Source: an uncultured Clostridia bacterium
Lineage (GTDB): Bacteria > Bacillota > Clostridia > Oscillospirales > Ruminococcaceae
Length of the DNA: 20,655 bases
Assembly: GCA_947383835.1 (NCBI GenBank)
Contig: CANDEV010000028.1
Coordinates: 1 to 20,655 of the forward strand
Direction of reading: 5' to 3'
Shown here: one piece after another, positions 15,926-20,655 of the stretch
Layout: each line of letters opens with the position of its first letter
Numbering within the stretch: position 1 is the stretch's first letter
Made by a program: the position numbers and the translations under genes
Notes under the pieces: generated by a model
What the model saw: the letters and a program-made list of their open reading frames with translations, nothing else
Database searches by the model: none
What the model was told of the DNA's origin: nothing

Positions 15926-16004
15926 TAGGATTTTTTCATCTTGTGAAATATACTTTATATTTATGATTTTTTTTGTGTAAAATATAGTAAAATCGGTGTT
16001 CATA

Positions 16005-16033
16005 TGTACAAATCTGAAAAAAAGTGTTATAAT
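16005..16033 (+). promoter_or_regulatory. Promoter of the YiiX-like gene
   Basis: TGTACA (16005-16010) and a perfect TATAAT (16028-16033) are 17 bp apart. The divergent promoter of the PilZ operon lies about 80 bp to the left. Confidence 0.8.
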
Positions 16034-16049
16034 GAACATTAGAAAAATA

Positions 16050-16080
16050 AAGAAAGCAAATATCGGCTGTTTGCTTTCTT
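16050..16080 (+). promoter_or_regulatory. 5' leader hairpin of the YiiX-like gene
   Basis: An 11-bp perfect stem (16050-16060 with 16070-16080) closes a 9-base loop and begins about 10 bases after the expected transcription start. Only two T residues follow, so it is not a good terminator. A role in mRNA stability is the simplest reading. Confidence 0.55.
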
Positions 16081-16101
16081 CCGCCCAAAAGGAGGCAGTC
16101 A

Positions 16102-16713
16102 ATGGAAAAGCAGTATATCTACCTCGTTTTGACCCGCACGGGAACAGCCATATCAAAGGCTATCGGTCTTGTTACGGGAAAACGATACACCCACGTTTCG
16201 GTAGCTTCAAATATAATGCTCACAGATATGTACAGCTTCTGCCGCGACAAAAAGGATTCACCCCTGCCCGCAAATTTCAACCATGAGGATATCGACACCG
16301 AGGTATTCGGTTCATGCAGGACAATACCCAGCGAGGTCTACCGCATTCCCGTCACCTATGAACAGCTTGAAAAGTACAACGACGTCATACGTCACTTTAT
16401 TGTCAACCGCGAAAGCTATACATACGACATAGGCGCGCTGTTTCTCATGGCTCTGCACATTCCTTATAATATGCGGAATAAGTTCACCTGTTCGGTATGG
16501 GTGGGCTTTGTACTGGGAAAAAGCGGCATTGCACACGACATAAAAAAGCACCCCTCCCTTATCGAGCCCGAAAATTTCAGAAGCATACGCGGCGCAGAGC
16601 TTATATACAAGGGAGACCTGAAAAAATACAGAAGCTTTATCAAGGAAAAATATTCCGCCAATATCCGCTGCGAAACAAATAACGATATGCGGGACGAATC
16701 TGTCTCGGCATAA
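16102..16713 (+). CDS. Permuted NlpC/P60 (YiiX/YebB-like) papain-fold protein
   Basis: The 203-residue protein has the pattern of the circularly permuted NlpC/P60 superfamily. A histidine comes first in TGKRYTHVSVA (H31), and the cysteine comes late in FTCSVWVGFVL (C130), the reverse of classical papain order. Such proteins are thiol hydrolases or acyl/amide-processing enzymes, and substrates are mostly unknown. There is no signal peptide, so it should act in the cytoplasm. An ideal AAAGGAGG sits 6 bases before the ATG. The next gene starts 19 bp downstream on the same strand, so the pair is probably co-transcribed. Family assignment is by motif only; the catalytic residues are inferred. Confidence 0.75.
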   Translation: MEKQYIYLVLTRTGTAISKAIGLVTGKRYTHVSVASNIMLTDMYSFCRDKKDSPLPANFNHEDIDTEVFGSCRTIPSEVYRIPVTYEQLEKYNDVIRHFIVNRESYTYDIGALFLMALHIPYNMRNKFTCSVWVGFVLGKSGIAHDIKKHPSLIEPENFRSIRGAELIYKGDLKKYRSFIKEKYSANIRCETNNDMRDESVSA

Positions 16714-16732
16714 GAAAAGGAAGTGAAAAAAC

Positions 16733-17488
16733 TTGCAGAAAATGATAAGGGTGAACGAAAAACGCCTTGCCGTAAAATATAACCGCAGGCTTTTTCTTGC
16801 TTCGATACCCGCTGTCAGTATAATAGTCTCGCTGCTTGCGGTGGTTTTTATCTTCGTGTTCTGGCTCCATGAGGAAATGCCGCTTGAAATGTACCGTACT
16901 ATATTTTACGCCGCATACGCAGCCTGTGCATACGGCTTTGTCGTATGCCTTATCGGCTCCGTGATCGAGGAAATACTCATCAAAGCCCACCATGAACACA
17001 CCTACATACAGATCGCAGGTACTGTTATGATAATATCGCAGCACACCAGAACGGTCTTTCAGGATCTTAAATGGGTGCATTACAAAAAAATGTGGGTCGT
17101 AAACCTTGCGGACGTTGAAAATGTGGAGTGCATAAGAAATCATATAACACTGACCGCAAAGGCGCGGTACTTCAACGAAAACGCCGAATGGCTTGGCTAC
17201 AGGCGCGAGGGTAACGGCATTGCCTTTGACCGCTGGTGGTACGACAGCAACGGCGGCAAGGACGTTTCCGTTATAGAGATAACGGATTTTTACACCTACG
17301 GCGAAAGGATAGCCCGCCACATAACCTGCTGCGCCAACAAGACCCGCGAGCGGGAGCAGCGCCGAAAGGCTTATCACAGCGAAATGATGTCCATTGCAAA
17401 AAGCGCGAACCGCCCGAAAAAGCTTAACGACAGGTATATCCCCGCCGAAAAGAAAGCATGGCAAAACGCCCGAAAAAAGAAAGGATAG
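16733..17488 (+). CDS. Two-helix membrane protein with cytosolic domain, unknown function
   Basis: The 251-residue protein has two predicted membrane helices (about 19-44 and 56-82). A cytosolic part of ~170 residues follows, with mixed beta-like strands (95-190) and a very basic tail. The arrangement resembles small membrane proteins with a PH-like domain, but I recognise no family. A TTG start at 16733 is chosen because AAGGAAGTG lies 7 bases upstream; the first ATG (16742) would be 16 bases away. The stop codon lies inside the terminator stem. Paired with the YiiX-like gene. Confidence 0.8.
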   Translation: MQKMIRVNEKRLAVKYNRRLFLASIPAVSIIVSLLAVVFIFVFWLHEEMPLEMYRTIFYAAYAACAYGFVVCLIGSVIEEILIKAHHEHTYIQIAGTVMIISQHTRTVFQDLKWVHYKKMWVVNLADVENVECIRNHITLTAKARYFNENAEWLGYRREGNGIAFDRWWYDSNGGKDVSVIEITDFYTYGERIARHITCCANKTREREQRRKAYHSEMMSIAKSANRPKKLNDRYIPAEKKAWQNARKKKG

Positions 17489-17512
17489 AAGCAAAGCGTT
17501 TCTATCCTTTTT
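17481..17512 (+). terminator. Intrinsic terminator after the membrane-protein gene
   Basis: A 10-bp stem (17481-17490 with 17500-17509) and a 9-base loop are followed by a T-run. The stop codon TAG (17486-17488) is within the left arm. Confidence 0.92.
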
Positions 17513-17534
17513 TATTACAAAAACAGAACACGAC

Positions 17535-17563
17535 TTGCACGAGAAAAGGAAATATGCTATAAT
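17535..17563 (+). promoter_or_regulatory. Extended -10 promoter of the lipoprotein gene
   Basis: TTGCAC (17535-17540), 17 bp, TATAAT (17558-17563), with TG one base before the -10 box (extended -10). Confidence 0.9.
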
Positions 17564-17596
17564 TTCTTTAGAAAAAATTTTATGGGAAGTGTTTTA

Positions 17597-18535
17597 ATGA
17601 AAAAGAAAATAATTGCCGTCTGCATTTGCGCGGTTCTTGCCTGCGGTATGTGCGGCTGCAATAACAGCGGGGAAGTCCCTGCCGCCGAAAACCCGACCGC
17701 TGAGGAAACGGAAACTCCCGAAACAATCTCGGAGACCTCCGCCGCGGCGGAAGCGGAGACCGAGACCTCCAAAGCAGAGGAAAGTACAGAAAATAGTTTG
17801 ACAGTCTCTCCAAGCGGATATGTGCTTGACCCAAGCGTTACCCTCGGAGAACACGAATACGCATATATGTTTGCCGAAAATCAGCCCTGCTTTATAGACG
17901 AGACCGGCGAGGGCGTGAGGGTGTACGGCGTAAATACCGATACCGAGCGGGAGTATCATTACATCAACCCGTTTGAGGAATATTTTTCTACCAAAAGCTG
18001 CGTAATTTTAGAGCATAACGGCATTGCTGAAGAATTTGCGGGCGAGTGGGGCGAACGTTTCGGCACGGCTATGTCCGTTTACTCGGACGATTTTGACGGC
18101 GACGGCGAGACGGAAATTGCCACTTGCAGATATGACACCGGCGGAACGTTCTGCCGCGTAATGGAGCTTGTTCTGTACAAGCAGAAAGACGGGCGTTACG
18201 AGCAGATTGTGTTCTCGGCAAATGATTTTAACAAAGAGTACATAACCGTTGACATTGACAATGAAAAAAAGTCGCTGACCCTTTCGATAAACGGTTTTGA
18301 CAAATTGTTTTCCTATGATTTTTCCGAGGTCGTGCCGCCGGAAATGACAGAGTTTAAATTAAATATGCTGCAAGTCAACGACTTTGCCTTTGACGGAGGA
18401 AAGATAACCTATAAAGTCACTCCGCTTTTAACCTCATATGCTTATGAGATGTTTGCTGATATAAGCTTCACGCTTGATTTGTCCGACGGCGAATTTGTTT
18501 GTACCAACGTTGAATTTATAAAAGAGGAATTTTGA
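17597..18535 (+). CDS. Secreted lipoprotein with VCBS/FG-GAP-like calcium loop
   Basis: The 312-residue protein has a lipoprotein signal peptide ending in a Cys-rich stretch (C16, C19, C21). C21, after MCG, is the likeliest lipidated residue, although the lipobox is unusual. Residues 28-70 are a Glu/Thr/Ser/Ala linker. The rest is a globular beta-rich domain with DFDGDGETE (165-173), the calcium-loop motif common in VCBS/FG-GAP-type repeats, followed by a strand reading the value of a quantity (EIATCRYD), typical of such proteins. The ATG at 17597 has GGAAGTG 5 bases upstream; an upstream in-frame ATG (17582) lacks one. It is a single-gene unit. Function is unknown; an extracellular ligand-binding role is plausible. 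Confidence 0.87.
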   Translation: MKKKIIAVCICAVLACGMCGCNNSGEVPAAENPTAEETETPETISETSAAAEAETETSKAEESTENSLTVSPSGYVLDPSVTLGEHEYAYMFAENQPCFIDETGEGVRVYGVNTDTEREYHYINPFEEYFSTKSCVILEHNGIAEEFAGEWGERFGTAMSVYSDDFDGDGETEIATCRYDTGGTFCRVMELVLYKQKDGRYEQIVFSANDFNKEYITVDIDNEKKSLTLSINGFDKLFSYDFSEVVPPEMTEFKLNMLQVNDFAFDGGKITYKVTPLLTSYAYEMFADISFTLDLSDGEFVCTNVEFIKEEF

Positions 18536-18537
18536 TA

Positions 18538-18566
18538 TTGCAATTACCCCTAAAATATGCTATAAT
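18538..18566 (+). promoter_or_regulatory. Extended -10 promoter of metY
   Basis: TTGCAA (18538-18543), 17 bp, TATAAT (18561-18566), with TG one base before the -10 box. The leader is only ~35 bases, leaving no room for a SAM riboswitch or T-box, so no leader-based methionine control is visible. Confidence 0.9.
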
Positions 18567-18606
18567 TAAATCTGAAATTTTTTGAAATAATAAAGGAGCA
18601 TATAAA

Positions 18607-19893
18607 ATGAAAGAACTCAACCCTAACGCAAAAATCGAGACAAAATGCCTCCACGCGGGATATACCCCGAAAAACGGCGAGCCGAGGGTAGTGCCTATAG
18701 TACAAAGCACAACCTATGTTTACGACTCAACGGACGATGTTGCGGCAGTCTTTGACGACCCCACAAAGAGCCTTATCTACTCCCGTTTCGAGAACCCCAC
18801 TACCGACGCGGTGGAAAAGAAAATTGCCGCTTTGGAAGGCGGTGTAGCCGCAATGTGTACCTCCAGCGGACAGGCTGCTTCTCTGCTGTCCATACTCAAT
18901 ATCTGCGAGGCCGGGGACAGCTTTATCGCTTCCTCCTCCATTTACGGCGGTACTATAAATCTTTTCGGCTTCACCCTCAAAAGAATGGGCATTGAGTGCA
19001 TATGGGTCGATGTGGACGCGTCCGAGGAGGAGCTTAACGCCGCTTTCAAGCCCAACACAAAGGCTGTATTCGGCGAGACTATCGCAAACCCTGCCCTGAC
19101 GGTGCTGGACATTGAAAAGTGGGCAAAGGCTGCTCACGCTCACGGCGTACCCCTTATTGTAGACAACACCTTTGCAACGCCTATTTTGTGCCGTCCCATT
19201 GAGTGGGGCGCGGATATCGTTATACACTCCACATCAAAATATATGGACGGACACGCCGTTCAAGTCGGCGGCGTTATCGTGGACTCCGGCAAGTTTGACT
19301 GGACAAGCGGCAAATTCCCCTGCATGACAGAACCCGACGAAAGCTACCACGGAATTGTTTACACGGAAAAGTACTCGTTCGCCCCGTATATTGTCAAGGC
19401 AAGAATGCAGCTTATGAGGGACTTCGGCTGCTACCCTGCTGCGAACAGCTCATTCCTGCTGAATTTGGGTCTGGAGACCCTTGCGGTGAGAATGAAGCAG
19501 TACTGCGAAAACGCAATGACCGCCGCAAAATTTATTAAGGACACGGGCAAGGTGAACTTTGTTTCCTACGCGGGACTTGAGGGGGACAAATACCATGAGC
19601 TTGCGAAAAAATACCTCCCTCTCGGAACCTGCGGCGTAATTTCGTTCTCAATAAAGGGCGGCAGGGACACCGCCGTTAAGTTTATGGACAGTCTGACCCT
19701 TGCCTCCAACGAGGTACACGTTGCGGATATACGCACCTGTGTTCTGCACCCCGCCTCCGCCACACACCGTCAGCTTTCCGACGAACAGCTTGCCGCCGCG
19801 GGAATTGACGGCGGACTGATACGCTTCTCGGTCGGTCTTGAAAATATCGAGGATATTCTTGTGGACCTGAAGCAGGCGTTTGATAAAATCTAA
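18607..19893 (+). CDS. metY: O-acetylhomoserine sulfhydrylase (PLP enzyme)
   Basis: The 428-residue cytosolic enzyme converts O-acetyl-L-homoserine and sulfide to homocysteine in methionine synthesis; some members also act on O-acetylserine. It has the cystathionine gamma-synthase family hallmarks: YSRFENPT (58-65, phosphate-binding Y58 and R60), VDNTFATP (185-192, pyridine-nitrogen aspartate D186) and the PLP lysine K211 in SKYMDGH. The length and the insertions near 225-260 fit MetY rather than the shorter MetB/MetC enzymes. AAAGGAG lies 8 bases before the ATG. It is a single-gene unit with its own promoter and terminator. Confidence 0.95.
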   Translation: MKELNPNAKIETKCLHAGYTPKNGEPRVVPIVQSTTYVYDSTDDVAAVFDDPTKSLIYSRFENPTTDAVEKKIAALEGGVAAMCTSSGQAASLLSILNICEAGDSFIASSSIYGGTINLFGFTLKRMGIECIWVDVDASEEELNAAFKPNTKAVFGETIANPALTVLDIEKWAKAAHAHGVPLIVDNTFATPILCRPIEWGADIVIHSTSKYMDGHAVQVGGVIVDSGKFDWTSGKFPCMTEPDESYHGIVYTEKYSFAPYIVKARMQLMRDFGCYPAANSSFLLNLGLETLAVRMKQYCENAMTAAKFIKDTGKVNFVSYAGLEGDKYHELAKKYLPLGTCGVISFSIKGGRDTAVKFMDSLTLASNEVHVADIRTCVLHPASATHRQLSDEQLAAAGIDGGLIRFSVGLENIEDILVDLKQAFDKI

Positions 19894-19916
19894 CGTTTCC
19901 TAAAAATAAAACGTGT

Positions 19917-19957
19917 AAAAATACCCTTTGCGAAATCTATCCGCAAAGGGTATTTTT
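19917..19957. terminator. Bidirectional intrinsic terminator between metY and the surface-protein gene
   Basis: A 12-bp perfect stem (19921-19932 with 19942-19953) and a 9-base loop are flanked by A-run and T-run, able to end transcription from both convergent genes. Confidence 0.95.
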
Positions 19958-19972
19958 TATGAGTTTTCGGAA

Positions 19973-20655
19973 TTATTCAACCGCGATAACGAACTGACTA
20001 AAGTGGTCTGTCTTGAAGTTTATAATACCTGCCGCGTTGATCTTGCCTGTGCCGATCTTTACAAGCTTGCCGTTTACGTACTCATAAACGACCGCTGTCT
20101 GTCCGCAGTACTTTGCGCCGACTCTGGACTTAATGGTTACCTTGTCAACGCCGTTAAGCTCTCCTGCACCCGCAAAATTTATCTGAACTATTTTTTCTGC
20201 ACTGTCAAGCTTCTTAATTGCACTTGCAGGAAGGAAACTCTTAACGCTTACAGAAAAATCAAGATTTGCAGCGGAATTGCTTATGTCGCCCTTGTCAATA
20301 GCGATTTTCAATGAAGAGCTGTACTGAAGAGTAAGGGTCTTAGCATTCTTATTTTTTGTGAACGCTGTTACCATTGCGGGAGAAACGTGAGTCTCTGCTG
20401 CATTTACTACAAGATTTTCATTCTTTGTTGAAGCTATTTCAGCCGCAGAAGAAACTGTAGTATTAACAGCCGCTCCGGAAGATGAAGATGCGCCCGACGT
20501 GTTTCCTGTTGAGTATACAGGCTCATCTACAACAGCGTTGTTGTCTCCACCTTCATTGTCGTCACCAGTTTCGCCGCCAGTTTCTCCACCGGTTTCTCCG
20601 CCAGTTTCTCCACCAGTTTCGCCACCAGTCTCGCCGCCGGTTTCTCCACCGGTTT
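19973..20655 (-). CDS. C-terminal part of a surface protein with TGGE repeats
   Basis: The frame stays open on the minus strand from the window edge to the TAA at 19973, giving at least 227 residues of a larger protein whose start lies beyond the window. From the edge inward it shows seven full (T-G-G-E) tetrapeptides and part of an eighth. A Gly/Asp/Asn- and Ser-rich linker follows, then a C-terminal beta-rich domain of ~130 residues ending in the GKL-x-x-I/G...G-x-I/V-x-F...FS-x-F-V-I pattern seen at the ends of many clostridial surface proteins. An internal ATG (20374) is not a likely start because the frame is continuous upstream. No catalytic domain is visible in the part present; no cell-wall anchor motif follows. 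Confidence 0.88.
   Translation of the reverse strand, partial: TGGETGGETGGETGGETGGETGGETGGETGDDNEGGDNNAVVDEPVYSTGNTSGASSSSGAAVNTTVSSAAEIASTKNENLVVNAAETHVSPAMVTAFTKNKNAKTLTLQYSSSLKIAIDKGDISNSAANLDFSVSVKSFLPASAIKKLDSAEKIVQINFAGAGELNGVDKVTIKSRVGAKYCGQTAVVYEYVNGKLVKIGTGKINAAGIINFKTDHFSQFVIAVE
20564..20655 (-). repeat. 12-bp coding tandem repeat (TGGE units)
   Basis: Seven full and one partial 12-bp units encode Thr-Gly-Gly-Glu with synonymous drift (ACC/ACT, GGT/GGC, GGA/GGC). The array probably continues past the window edge. It looks like a flexible, negatively charged linker whose length may vary between strains. Confidence 0.9.

Noticed and set aside
18567..18606. SAM riboswitch or T-box before metY
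   Set aside because: The leader after the promoter is only about 35 bases and has no conserved fold or antiterminator.

Overview
The window looks like a chromosomal segment of a motile, Gram-positive anaerobe of the class Clostridia, probably in the Ruminococcaceae/Oscillospiraceae or Lachnospiraceae range. Grounds: a Firmicutes-type flagellin, strong AGGAGG-type ribosome binding sites, near-consensus vegetative promoters (TTGACA/TTGCAA, 17 bp, TATAAT), a GTP-type PEP carboxykinase, lipoproteins, and long surface proteins with fibronectin-III repeats. Species cannot be fixed from sequence alone. There are no tRNA or rRNA genes, IS elements or CRISPR arrays.

Layout. 1-1684 (-): a long flagellin, cut at its C-terminus by the window edge, with a leader carrying two CsrA-like GGA hairpins. 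1959-3776 (+): pckG under a perfect promoter. 3823-8523 (-): a GntR/YtrA-type operon reading regulator, VanY-like D,D-carboxypeptidase, ABC ATPase, large permease, small acidic lipoprotein. It has one clear promoter with an overlapping palindromic operator. 8768-8870: a long imperfect intergenic palindrome. 8928-13121 (-): a 1397-residue secreted protein with at least six tandem FN3-like repeats. 13291-15857 (-): a tight operon of PilZ-like protein, ParA-like ATPase, ComFB-like protein and SfsA. 16102-17488 (+): a permuted NlpC/P60 (YiiX-like) protein and a two-helix membrane protein. 17597-18535 (+): a lipoprotein with a calcium-loop-like motif. 18607-19893 (+): O-acetylhomoserine sulfhydrylase. 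19973-20655 (-): the C-terminal part of a surface protein with (TGGE)n repeats, cut at its N-terminus.

How the genes work together. The GntR operon pairs a lipid-II-stress type regulator and ABC transporter with a peptidoglycan carboxypeptidase, so it is probably a cell-wall-antibiotic or envelope-stress module. The PilZ/ParA/ComFB operon joins two families linked to cyclic-di-GMP with a positioning-type ATPase, which makes it the best candidate here for an undescribed signalling system. The PilZ signature residues are degenerate, so c-di-GMP binding must be tested. pckG and metY are ordinary central-metabolism genes in single-gene units.
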